From: Actinernus sp. WN-2022
Taxonomy: Eukaryota > Cnidaria > Anthozoa > Actiniaria > Actinernidae
Assembly (NCBI GenBank): GCA_030867875.1
Contig: JAOWCC010000577.1
Span: forward strand, 84,983,740 to 85,047,739
DNA: 64,000 nt
Direction of reading: 5' to 3'
Shown piece after piece: positions 21,855 to 31,056 of this stretch. How positions within the stretch are numbered: the first letter of the stretch is position 1; every line of letters begins with the position of its first letter. The notes under the pieces are model-generated. The model saw nothing but the letters and a program-made list of their open reading frames with translations. It made no database searches and was not told the origin of the DNA. Made by a program: the position numbers and the translations under genes.

Positions 21855-21950
21855 CGAACAGGCTAGCCTGCGAAAACAGCCGCCTCTATTCGCGGGCCGA
21901 ACATTCGGCCCGCGAATAGAGGCGGCTGTTTTCGCAGGCTACGAACAGGC
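21855..21950. mobile_element. 78-bp near-perfect palindrome flanked by a 9-bp direct repeat
   Basis: Arms 21864-21901 and 21904-21941 (38 nt each, beginning TAGCCTGCGAAAACAGCCGC) are exact reverse complements separated by only CA. CGAACAGGC occurs immediately before (21855-21863) and after (21942-21950), a 9-bp target-site duplication. An insertion of 78 bp with 9-bp duplication fits a minimal Mutator-like (MULE) derivative, though other superfamilies with 8-9 bp duplications are possible. Confidence 0.9.
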
Positions 21951-22066
21951 GTGAAAACGTTTTTGTGTGCCTCCTCTAGTATAGTATACTGTATAGGTAG
22001 ATATTTATTTGTTTACATGTATGCCTGATAATTCGTACTGTCCGATATTAGGTCGATGATATATGA

Positions 22067-22263
22067 TTTAGTATAAACCAACTAGTGGACTATTACAAAT
22101 CCTGCATTCTGATTGGCTACCCTGCTATAGGTCTATTTGTGATAGCCCATATGGTAGAGAAAAACCGCACGCATTTTCAAGAAATAATAAAAAAAATTCA
22201 CCTTCAATTTGTTTCTTAATTTCTATTATTTTCTACTGTCCGACTAGTTAGTTTATACTAAAA
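22067..22263. mobile_element. ~195-bp MITE-like element
   Basis: The left TTTAGTATAAACCAACTAGT(GGAC) and the right GTCCGACTAGTTAGTTTATACTAAA are reverse complements with one or two mismatches. The interior is AT-rich and non-coding. Confidence 0.75.
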
Positions 22264-22371
22264 CAATTAGACCTCTCGCCCTCATAGGCTACGAGTTAAA
22301 TAGCCCATTCGGCTGCGCCTCATGGGCTAATTGACTCGTAGCCCATTCGGGCTGCGGGTCTAATTGTTAAA
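22262..22371. mobile_element. ~110-bp near-palindromic element
   Basis: AACAATTAGACC at the left and GGGTCTAATTGTT at the right form the tips. Most of the interior also pairs (GGCTACGAGTTAAATAGCCC with GGGCTAATTGACTCGTAGCC). It abuts the previous element with no gap. Confidence 0.7.
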
Positions 22372-22381
22372 TAACTTTATT

Positions 22382-22630
22382 TAGAGCAGTTTTCAGTTGA
22401 ATGTAGTGAAACCAAACGCAAATTACCCACAGCCAGCCAATCATAGGAGCGAGTAATCACAAGTAACTCATAAATGGCTTCCCTGTGAGCCAATGACAAA
22501 CCAAACCAAAACCAATTTGCGTTTGGTTTTACTTTGGATTCTGATTGGTTGGTTTAGTTTCTCAGCCAATAGGAGAGCCTAATAAACGCAAAACCAAAAC
22601 ACTTCCGACACTCAATTGAAATCCACTCTA
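22382..22630. mobile_element. ~249-bp MITE with TAGAG(C/T)(A/G)G-type ends
   Basis: The left TAGAGCAGTTTTCAGTTGAA and the right TCAATTGAAATCCACTCTA are imperfect inverted repeats of about 20 bp. Next inside, ACCAAACGCAAATT pairs with AATTTGCGTTTGGTTTT near 22510. No ORF. Confidence 0.7.
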
Positions 22631-22861
22631 GACACGGTTGATTCAATCAGGTTTACAAACAGCAACACTCACTATAACAATATATTAACTATAATTAAGC
22701 CACAACCCAATATTGCCCTAAATTTAATTACATTTTCCTTAAAAAGCTACCCTATTGTGACTACTTGTAACTATACTAAAAAATGAATAAAAACCTGCTT
22801 TACATGAATGCCGTGTGAATGATTAGAGAAAAACCTGCTTCATAGATGGGTTGCGCATGAC

Positions 22862-22936
22862 GGCGGCCATGTTGGTGAACCTTAACACTAGATTCTTCGT
22901 TAGCTTCTTTTGTTACGGTACACCAACATGGCCGCC
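22862..22936. repeat. hairpin with 16-bp perfect arms
   Basis: GGCGGCCATGTTGGTG (22862-22877) and CACCAACATGGCCGCC (22921-22936) are exact complements around a 43-bp loop. It is probably the core of a small DNA element. Confidence 0.7.
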
Positions 22937-22939
22937 ATA

Positions 22940-24481
22940 TGCCCTTTGTCATTTGAATCTCTGGGGATTGAGTGCAACACATCTATACATGAAGCTCTAT
23001 CAAAGGCGAAGTTGAGCAGGACTTGTTTCTTTGACGAAAAACATAAACGTTGCCGGACATTTTTTTAAACTGTTAAAGTGATTGTCTTTGATTCGCGAAT
23101 TTGTTTCAACTACTCAATGTTTGTGGTTGAAGAAAATCTACTTCGGCCTTCGATGAAGAACTGTGAACTTCTTTACAGAATACTGCCTACTGCATGGACT
23201 TGACAATTGCAATTAGACTCTGGGCACTCTTAGGACCAAGTTGACTACAAAAGAGGTAATTTGCCAGCTCTTGTCTTCACGTAAAGGACTTCTCTTTTCT
23301 GGTGTGAGTAGTTGTGAATTAATTGATTTAATATTTTAAAAGTGGATATTATTACGTTTATTTAAAATTTACAATCTTCGACTATTTTGCGTCCTTGTGT
23401 TCTCTGTGAACACTGTGCTCTGGGCCCGGTTTTTCGAAGCGAGGATAACTTTATCCTTCGGATATAGTGCTAATTAAATGTAATGTCAATGTAATCTGTA
23501 TAGTTAATTGTGCGTTTACCACCGGGTTAGTAATTTAACCCCAGGGTAGTGCTTACCCTTGCTTCAAACAACGTACGGTCCCTGGACTTCCAATCAGGGA
23601 AACGATGAAGAAAAAGTACAAAGTAACAAAGGTGTCAGGAGGGTCAGTACATTTAGAGGGACCAGGGTAGGTTACAGTAAGAGGGCAGATAAGTGCTGAG
23701 GAGATCGAGGTACACAGGGGTGTAAATTAAAGCTGGTAGCCAGAGAAAATATACAGCTGTCAGGGACTGCATGGTTAGAAATTAGCAGGGGGGTGGAGAA
23801 AGGGGAAGGGTCATTAAATTCTTTGGACCCCAAAACATGGAGGGTCATAAAAAATGGGCAGTTACAGGGAAAATGGGCAAAAGGAAGATGGGTCAAAATA
23901 TTTCATACTTTTTGTCTGGAGAGGTTATATACATGTATATGTATTTTTAGACTTTTGGTTTCATTCTCCAACTTCCTCCCCCTGCTAATTTCTTACCAGT
24001 CCCTTACAATTACTTTTCCAGCTGAGATATCAGAAACAGCTTTTTTTAAACATGATTTACTTTCATGAATAACTGTGTACTGTGCCCAAAATGCCTGCCT
24101 ATTTAAAAAAATTTGCTACATCCCTGGGTAAAGCAACAAGGCTTATTTTCAGAAGTTTACAGTATTACATACAATGTACATGCATTTATTAAACGACTTG
24201 GCACTCTCGAGTGCAAATATCTTTAGGCTAAATGACTGCAAACTTGCAAGCGTATTTACATGGGTCACAAACAGGTTTGATCAGGTGTATTCAAGGTTTA
24301 ATTTGCAAGCCATTCAAAATGGGGCTGTTTGAGTTATAGCCAATCAGCTTTTAGCACTCAAAAACAGTTGTTATTTTCAGCGTGCAGATGCCCCCGACAG
24401 GCTGAGTTTCAGCTCTAAGATAGTTTCTTCAATAAATAAACATGTAGTTTTTGTGTCTACTGCTTCTTGAAGAAGCTGTAG
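22940..24481. other. intron sequence of the minus gene; no reliable exon
   Basis: Exon-like acceptor/donor pairs occur near 23192-23253, but every frame there contains stops. A stretch at 23590-23900 is rich in AGGGTCAG/GGGCA words and non-coding. A short inverted-repeat element lies at 23417-23578. Confidence 0.4.
23417..23578. mobile_element. MITE-like element with GGGCCCGG/TTCGAAGC ends
   Basis: The left end GGCCCGGTTTTTCGAAGC pairs imperfectly with the right end GCTTCAAACAACGTACGG. The interior contains ATCCTTCGGATA and is non-coding. Confidence 0.45.
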
Positions 24482-24702
24482 GCACTATGTTATCGTGTCG
24501 ATTTTCCGATGTAAGGATGTTAACATTGTCGATAATTATTCGGGACCAATTAAACGTGTTGATGGCTTTCGTGCATTACTCGGATCTTCATTTAGTAGCG
24601 ATATCCAATCAGAAAATGGGGACGAAAAAGGACGACTATTCGCCGATGATGACGTGTTAAGTCTGCCTTTTACCAAACGAGGCCAGCTTCTGCAAGATAT
24701 CG
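24482..24702 (+). CDS. nested plus-strand gene, penultimate exon
   Basis: 221 nt, entering in phase 2 and leaving in phase 1. The acceptor is the pyrimidine-rich stretch ending GAAGCTGTAG and the donor is ATCG|GTGAGT, a strong consensus. It reads HYVIVSIFRCKDVNIVDNYS and onward through FRALLGSSFSSDIQSENGDE to LPFTKRGQLLQDI, a soluble mixed-charge sequence with coding-like composition and CpG-richer DNA than its surroundings. I do not recognise the family. Nearby alternative acceptors share the same phase. The gene lies on the strand opposite the host gene, inside its 11.7-kb intron. Confidence 0.6.
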
Positions 24703-24905
24703 GTGAGTTTAAGTCCAATTTTTACATGAATTTCCTAAGATTTACAAACTTGATTAGCTACAGCTTTCGCAGAGTGTGTGTAACTGGTAATTGTATTTTA
24801 ATGACCCTTGTCAAAAGATCAAATAAGCCACTGGCTTCGTCTTTAACATTTATCTTTTGTAAACAAAAAATATATAGCTCAATAAATGTTCAATGTACTT
24901 CACAG

Positions 24906-24970
24906 CAATTGAATACCAAGAGCCATGCGATGTCGAGACTGAGAATTATGACGACGGCCTCGTGTACTGA
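24906..24970 (+). CDS. nested plus-strand gene, last exon
   Basis: The acceptor is TGTTCAATGTACTTCACAG. With the split codon from the previous exon the frame reads AIEYQEPCDVETENYDDGLV, Y, then TGA at 24968-24970, giving a strongly acidic C-terminus. The exact phase 1 match to the preceding donor and an in-frame stop 22 codons in support a genuine terminal exon. A candidate poly(A) signal AATAAA is at 25206-25211, but it lies inside a MITE arm. Confidence 0.6.
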
Positions 24971-25951
24971 GAGAGCTAGAACAGCTGGAGATGACAATGA
25001 GCATGAGGCCCATTTCAACATTTGTGTTTTAATCCAAATCTGTGTTTTATCCTCTTCAAATAGCGGCTTGTTTTCGTTGTTAACATCATAATGAAATAGG
25101 GCCATTTATTTAGCAAAATAAGATGTTATTCAAAAGTTGAAATGAACATACGATTTTAATAAGATACTAATGCATTATTACAGTCAGTTCCAGTACAGTG
25201 ATTGCAATAAATCTGTCTGAGTGAAAATAGAATCAGCGCATCATGCAGTGTCTATTAGTCGACTAATACTTATACAAGTTTATTGCAATCACTGTATTGA
25301 AGGCGCCTTGTTCTGATCAGTTATACAATTTATGTAATTATTTCAGGAACATAAATTATCGAAGTAAAAAAAGATGTTATTCAAAAGTTGAAATGCTAAT
25401 AAAACTAAAATAACCTCAATTCAATTATTTACTTTGTTTACTGGAACATGCATAATAATAAGCCTTAATTTCTTTGAAAAAAGGAGTAAACTATACACCC
25501 AATTCTATATCAATTTACTTTTGTTAATGCTTTGCCTAATACCTTTCTATTTCTTATTAGGGACGGACCATTGTTTTTTGGAGGGGGGGGGGGGGAATCA
25601 GAAATATTGAAACAGGCTGCAAACTTAAAATAAATCGTTTTGCTAAAAAAAATGGTATATAAAAGGGGTAAGGGTTTGGACCTCGGGGAGGAGCCTCCCA
25701 GTACAAAACTTTATAAATTAGATTCGATAGTACATGTACATGCGCTCTGATTGGCTGAAAGCTGTGTTTCTATAACTCTATAAGTTGAGTGCGCACTTGA
25801 GCTAGTGATCAGTTGATGACGTTTTGATTGCGTGGTTAGGAGAATTTACATTTTTGTAATACTAATAAATGCGTGATTTTCCATTGTTGTACTTATTTTC
25901 TGTGGGTTATTTAATATAAAGGAAATAGAAAACATTTCCCCCTTGTTTTTA
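24971..25951. other. 3' UTR of the nested gene, then intron sequence with one MITE
   Basis: No further coding segment. AAGATGTTATTCAAAAGTTG occurs twice (about 25121 and 25371), a short direct repeat flanking the element at 25194-25296. A G13 run lies at 25583-25595. Confidence 0.45.
25194..25296. mobile_element. 103-bp MITE-like element with 18-bp perfect arms
   Basis: TACAGTGATTGCAATAAA (25194-25211) is the exact reverse complement of 25279-25296. The centre contains GTCGACTAATACTTATAC. No clear target duplication at the tips. Confidence 0.75.
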
Positions 25952-26079
25952 TAGATTATAGAAACACTTGTGGAAGTTTGGAGGAACTCGAAATAGCTGT
26001 GGAAACACCCGCCCTTCGGGCTCGTGTTCTCACTGCCATTTCTCATTCTCCCAAACTTCCACTCGTATTTCTATAACTA
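25952..26079. mobile_element. ~128-bp inverted-repeat element
   Basis: The left TAGATTATAGAAACACTTGT followed by GGAAGTTTGG pairs with the right CCAAACTTCCACTCGTATTT followed by CTATAACTA. The centre has a small GC hairpin CCCGCCCTTCGGGC. It abuts the element at 26077. Confidence 0.7.
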
Positions 26080-26244
26080 TAGACCCATTCGAAAAATGGC
26101 GTCCAATTTAAAAAGCTATTGTCCTGGTAAGGTGAACACGAGGCTAGTCAGTCCACACAAAAGCTTTTGAACGTGTTGGCGAGACTAGTCAGTACTAAAC
26201 AATAGTTAGTTAAATTGGACGCCATTTTTCGAATGGGTCTATAG
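26077..26244. mobile_element. 168-bp MITE with 34-bp perfect arms
   Basis: The arm 26077-26110 (CTATAGACCCATTCGAAAAA and on through TGGCGTCCAATTTA) is the exact reverse complement of 26211-26244. The ~100-bp centre also contains GCGAGACTAGTC opposed to GAGGCTAGTC. Identity of the arms implies recent insertion or strong folding constraint. Confidence 0.85.
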
Positions 26245-26283
26245 TAACACAGGAAATGTTTTCTATTTCTTAATTGTTGACCA

Positions 26284-26304
26284 CCCCCCCCCCCCCCCCC
26301 CCCC
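26284..26304. repeat. C21 homopolymer tract
   Basis: Twenty-one consecutive C, preceded by CCA. It lies about 700 bp from the G13 run at 25583. Such tracts are length-unstable and often mis-sequenced. Confidence 0.9.
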
Positions 26305-27070
26305 AAAGGATGTAAACAAGACAAAAGATTCCTAGGCTGATTTTTTAGCTTGCCACATAGGTACACTTTGAAAAAAACTTATTTCAGTATTCAACTACTA
26401 TGATCTGTGACTATAACTACTGTATCGTTGAATATTTCAGGCCTGTAACTCCCGAATTTAAGAAGACAAAAATACAGTAGACACATGTACCCTTTGGGTA
26501 CCTATTTTTTTGTGTTAGCTACATGTACATGTATCATATACATGTAATAAACAATTCATTATAAAGAAATTTGTAGAAATTTAAACAGCTGATTTTTTTT
26601 ACTTTCAGACTCAAAAAATAAATACCCAGCCATATTAGATTAGATTTCATGAGCACTGGGACAAACAGTCTACAGCACTGACTACAGCATGCCGTGACAT
26701 TGAAATGGTTTCCCATTGTTTTTGCCCTGCTGATCCAATCAAATTACAGATTAAAATACGGCACAGCACGGTTATGGCAAGGCGATGGACATACCATTGT
26801 GTGTCCCACTCATACAAAATCTGCTCAAGATTGACTAATAAACAACTTTTCATGGAATAACCTCTTTGTATAATTATACGAAGTTCTCAAAAGAAGCTAA
26901 ATTAGCTATAGTAATGGTTTTAAAGCTACACTAGTAATTTATTGTTGCAAATAATATTAGTCACCATTAAATGTTCTAAGCATTTTGCTCTTTAATGTAC
27001 ATTTTTATGTGTAAATCTGTGTGTTGAATTGAAATTTTAAAAACCTTAAGTAAAAAGCTCATGGTTATAT
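26305..27070. other. intron sequence, no gene seen
   Basis: AT-rich with ACATGTAC palindromes around 26520-26545. The short minus-strand ORFs have no splice context. Confidence 0.4.
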
Positions 27071-27617
27071 TTACCCTGTGAGCAGAGCCTTCTTCAACTC
27101 CACAAAAAGCGAGTTCTAAGAAATGAAGGCCCTGCAGCATTCATGTTGTTTTGATATCAAGTTAAACCAAAAATTGTTGCATGCTGATAAACCGGTTTTA
27201 ACAGGCTTGACAAGCCCAAAATCTTGGGCAAAAACAACATGAATGCTCGACCAGAGCCTTCTTTTCTTCTCGCTTTGGGTGGAGCCCAGGGGGTGTACTC
27301 CCATATATGGACTATACAGGGATGATCTGCTCGACAGGGTATGGTTTTTAGAGTTTCTGATCTTAGACAGGGTATCCATTTTCACATCGACAGATCTTGA
27401 ACAGGGTATGGTATTTATCTAGTGCCGTTATTTAGTCTAGTGCTTGATGAAGACTTATTTAGTTATGACACTTATTATACAAGATCACAATCACTGACAT
27501 CCAAGTATATAATTTTTTTTATTTGTCTTATAGAGGGAAAATTTAAACACTTTGTCTTGAACAGGGTATTGGAGTGGTATGGCGGGTGGAGTTGAAGAAG
27601 ACTCTGCTTGTAGGGTA
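27071..27617. mobile_element. 547-bp element with TTACCCT...AGGGTAA ends, carrying a nested hairpin
   Basis: The left TTACCCTGTGAGCAGAGCCT followed by TCTTCAACTCCA matches the reverse complement of the right end (TGGAGTTGAAGAAGACTCTG followed by CTTGTAGGGTAA) with four mismatches. The interior repeats ACAGGGTAT(G/C) five times between about 27335 and 27575. A second inverted repeat, AGCATTCATGTTGTTTT at 27135-27151 against 27231-27247, looks like a nested insertion. Confidence 0.75.
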
Positions 27618-27721
27618 ATGATTATTTCAAAGTCACATTTTAAAAATGGGTCAGATTAACAAAACATTAAATGATTGGACATATTTAATCATCAATACGA
27701 AAAAAAATGCTATTTATTCAC

Positions 27722-27926
27722 CTGTGTCAGTAGCCAATCCATAATTAAAGAGAAGTGACGACTTAGGACCAGATCCTGGATGGTGCTTTGAAAAGACAAC
27801 ACTCTGATAACGACCCTTTGGTGGTCTATCACCAGAGATTGCACTTCCCCTGGCCAGTGGTATCTTTGTTGATCGCTTCATATTCTTGATTGATTTACAT
27901 GACTGTTTAACATATGCATCTTGTTC
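27722..27926 (-). CDS. coiled-coil protein gene, exon A (most upstream exon found)
   Basis: 205 nt, apparently entering in phase 0 and leaving in phase 1. The acceptor is TTACCTGTAG and the donor is ACACAG|GTGAAT. It encodes EQDAYVKQSCKSIKNMKRST, then a basic segment with Ser/Pro (ARGSAISGDRPPKGRYQS), then SSLLFNYGLATDT, joining in frame to GPRKF of exon B. The composition is clearly protein-like (no stop in 68 codons in this frame). No start codon is in frame at its beginning, so further 5' exons are expected at higher coordinates, possibly beyond the tandem array. Confidence 0.8.
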
Positions 27927-29539
27927 CTACAGGTAATAGAAAAAGTTAATGTTTGTAAAATCTGACAACAAAATGTCATAAGTTTATACACTAGCTATTC
28001 AATAAGTAATATAACAAATATTCAAGTGTGTCAAACTGGGGAAAATTATATTAATAGGCAATTAGTCAAGCACATATTTTGTGGAAACTAGTCAGTGTTT
28101 GAACACATTTTTATTATTTCTTTTATTACTCGGGCTGCCTGTGGCAGGCACAAGTCTAAATCTGCAGGCCGTTTTTTTTTGTGCGGTGCAGCAAAATTTC
28201 TGTGCATGTGCTAAATTATGCATAAATTGTTGGTGCTATTAGATTTCTCTCCAGTCCAGTCACCATCTTAAAATTTATTTAGATTCTGCAGATGCTATTC
28301 TTGTTTGAGGTACGTTTCGTAGGGTTTATGCCACATTTCATCACATTTCATTTTACTCTCGGTCATAATACATACCAACGCAAACACTGTGATTGGTAGG
28401 CCAACACTAAAATATTTTCGACCGTGTTTTTGGCTGGTTTACCAATCTCGTATCAAGACCTGTGTATGTTACACAGGTATACTGAATAGCTGATTTATAG
28501 CAAAGTATACTGAGCAATTTACTAGCAAATACATATACTGTGGTTGAGCAGTTATGGGTCACTATCCTCTATCGAAGTCTGAAGACATCTGAACTCCTGA
28601 ACTGTGAGAGCAACACTGTCACTCGCCAACACAAAGCCAGAAATACACACTCAGCACAGAATTAACTTATGATGAGCCAAGCAATATTCAACTCTCAAGG
28701 TAAATTTAAACAAGAAACCTTTCACGGCCAAGGTTTTGGTTGAGAAATTAAAGGCTTCCAACAATTCCCACTGCGGCCCGCTCCGTGAGGGCCTTGTTTT
28801 CTGAAGTCTAAGTACATTCCCAAAATGTAATGTCCGCAACAAATTTTTGTGTAATGTCCGCAATGCATATTTAAAGCAAATAAAAATTACCACAGTGAGC
28901 TAATTGTTGAACTTTATCATTATAGTTGGAAACTCTGGTTTATTAGCAAGTTCAGAAAGTCCATTTGTTTTCTTGGAACTCCTCACAACTCACAGGAATT
29001 AAGAATTTAAAAAGTTGACTCAAATAAGTGGTTGTTTTTTGCTGTAATGTCCGCAACAGACATTTAGATATTAATTAAAAAAGAGTATTTTTTTAAATAG
29101 AGAGGCCCACCTAAGGTGTGCTATGTATAAATTTAAGCAGCACAGCTATTTTAAATTAAGTTTGGGAAGCATTTGTAATCTGATTTTTGGTCTCTGAATG
29201 TAATGTCTGCAACGTGGAATTGCCCATTATAACCAACAGGCATTTCAGTTAATAATCTTTAATCCAACAAATACCAAGATGGACTTGTAATGGCTCATCA
29301 TGTATAGCAAGAACAGCAGATAAAGTTACACAGAGGAACACAAATTGATCACAAATACAATAAACATGACTTCCAGAGAAAACAGCTGTGGAGAAAGAGC
29401 CACGAGCCATGTACATAGTATTTTTTTAATGTGTTGTTACTTTCATTTTTTTTCCATTAAAAGATCAATTGAAGGGCTGTGTGCAAAAAGTGACCAAGTG
29501 ACGATTTGAAAACTCTTGATAGCCAACTTCGGTTTTTGA
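27927..29539. other. upstream intron sequence; four copies of TAATGTC(C/T)GCAAC
   Basis: No exon was recognised. TAATGTCCGCAA(C) occurs at 28828, 28852 and 29045, and TAATGTCTGCAAC at 29201, in the same orientation with irregular spacing. The sequence immediately left of the array (29500-29539) has no similarity to the array spacer. Confidence 0.55.
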
Positions 29540-29543
29540 TTAA

Positions 29544-30556
29544 CCCTTTCACGCCCACCTACGGAATTTTCCGTATTTTACTGGTTACTTGATTTGGGAG
29601 TTTCAGTCTGACAAAGTTTAAAGAGCTAGGCCCTGAGATTCCCACAAACCATAATGTATAGACAAGTGCTCCTAGTGAACTGCATTGGGCATGTCAACAA
29701 AGAATAATTTCATCTAAATCCTCCTTTCTTTGCATAAGTGAACTACAGGTTACATTATTTCATTTCAGAAAAAAAGACTAAAATAGCACTTCCAAAAATA
29801 ATTATTTCTCCTCAGATTCTACATTTTCTCTCCAAAATGCATATTTCACATAACATTTAGAGTTTCATGGTTGCACTAACCTCACTTTCTGTCTCCCAAC
29901 ACCTAAACTTGCCCAGAACCAAGCCATTCTGTCCACAAGCACTTCACAACAAGCTAAATTCATCCATAATGACCGCAACGCATGCCGGGAAATCCTACCA
30001 AACAGCGACATGGCCCTTCTCCCATCTTCATTCTTCAAAATATATACTAAGTCTAAAGCCATTTCGACCTAATACCTTCATATTGGAATCAATGGCAAGT
30101 AAATGGTGTCCAATATTCCAAAAAAGCTATGATAGGTGGCTCCAGACCCCCATTTATAAAGCCCACGCTAAAGTGACAAAAGACGTCCTGGCCCATTCAC
30201 GAGTGGGAAATGTGGCTCTTTCTCTGTCACAATAAACTGGCACAGACTCGCTTCTTTGAGAAAGTGCTGATTGAAGCTCTCATCAGACTTAATGATGTCC
30301 TCCAGCACTCTATAAATGGTGAAAAAGGCTTTAAAAAGCCTGAAATTCTCTGTATTCCTCCAAACAAACTTCCTGCCAGCTCCCTTGTAATCTACAACTG
30401 CTTTCAAAATGGCCGTCTAAAAACTTTGAGCCCCCAGTATTATAGGTCAGTTGAAAATTCCATGGAAACAATGACTGTAGTTTACTTAGGGGGGGAGGGT
30501 TCTTATCGGCCTAGAAATAGCTAAAAATTGGTTCCAAAAACTCGGGCCTGAAAGGG
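29544..30556. mobile_element. 1,013-bp piggyBac-like non-autonomous element (first of 20 copies)
   Basis: It starts CCCTTTCACGCCC and ends GGGCCTGAAAGGG, 13-bp terminal inverted repeats with one mismatch. TTAA lies directly outside both ends (29540-29543, 30557-30560). CCC tips plus a TTAA duplication are the hallmark of the piggyBac superfamily. At 1 kb it is too small for a transposase and no transposase motif is seen. The right half (about 30193-30524, plus strand) has an unusually protein-like frame (HEWEMWLFLCHNKLAQTRFF, then FEKVLIEALIRLNDVL), bounded by stops, perhaps a decayed coding piece. The same element recurs in all other long units. Confidence 0.9.
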
Positions 30557-30560
30557 TTAA

Positions 30561-31056
30561 TACCCTATCATGTGACCTTTGCCGTTTGCGCTAAAAACTT
30601 TTTCACAGAATGTTTCCATGGAGGGTTGTCAAATAATGCCATTTTCATGCAGTGTGACACTGTATTCTGGAAAAGAGAATTTTTTTTACAATTGATAATA
30701 TGGTTTCAATGCAAACTGCAGGCATGGTTTAAAAGTGGGCGTGGCAGAGCACACGGTTGCCTGTGTACCAAAGTGTTCATCACAATACAATCAACACAAT
30801 GGGAATATGCATATCTAGTGGTTACGGCAAATCATTTCGATAAAGTTTAGCATTTGACCATCCCCCATACTTTAGGCCTTGGTTCTCGAAAACAGACAAC
30901 TGACCTAGACAGAAGTGCTTTCATTTCTGCTCCTAGCTCCCGTATGGAAAGTTGTTTCGTATAAAAAGTCGTTGTAAAAATTCATCTGCACATGTCCATG
31001 CAATGCAGTGATTTTCAATGAAAATAACCATGATTTCAATTTTTTTGGTGTAATGT
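30561..31056. repeat. 496-bp array spacer (first copy)
   Basis: It runs from TACCCTATCATGTGACC to TTTTTTTGGTGTAATGT and, with one TTAA, makes the 500-bp base unit. A 92-codon open frame starts at GTGACC but has no domain or signal. It contains GGGCGTGGC and an ATGCATAT near 30805. This is the sequence that would be flanking DNA if the neighbouring elements were ordinary insertions. Confidence 0.9.

Larger units (their letters stand above)
4993..27926 (-). other. gene span: six-exon acidic coiled-coil protein gene (partial)
   Basis: Six minus-strand exons (27926-27722, 16034-15959, 14699-13361, 9224-9006, 8905-8816, 5133-4993) join with matching phases: 1/1, 2/2, then 0/0 three times. They total 690 codons with no stop, and all introns begin GT and end AG. 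The 5' end is missing because the first exon found starts at an acceptor. The 3' end is uncertain: either the ORF runs past the last donor to a stop at 4918, or further exons lie downstream. The product has a basic, Pro/Arg-rich stretch and then heptad-like coiled coil at its C-terminus. A relationship to serine-rich coiled-coil proteins of the CCSER/FAM190 type is only a guess from composition. Confidence 0.7.

Noticed and set aside
23192..23253. Missing middle exon of the nested plus gene
   Set aside because: The acceptor and donor look acceptable, but all three frames contain a stop codon.
24990..25091. Continuation of the 198-aa ORF beyond the donor at 24702
   Set aside because: The read-through segment is low in coding character, and the GTGAGT donor with a phase-matched terminal exon explains the region better.
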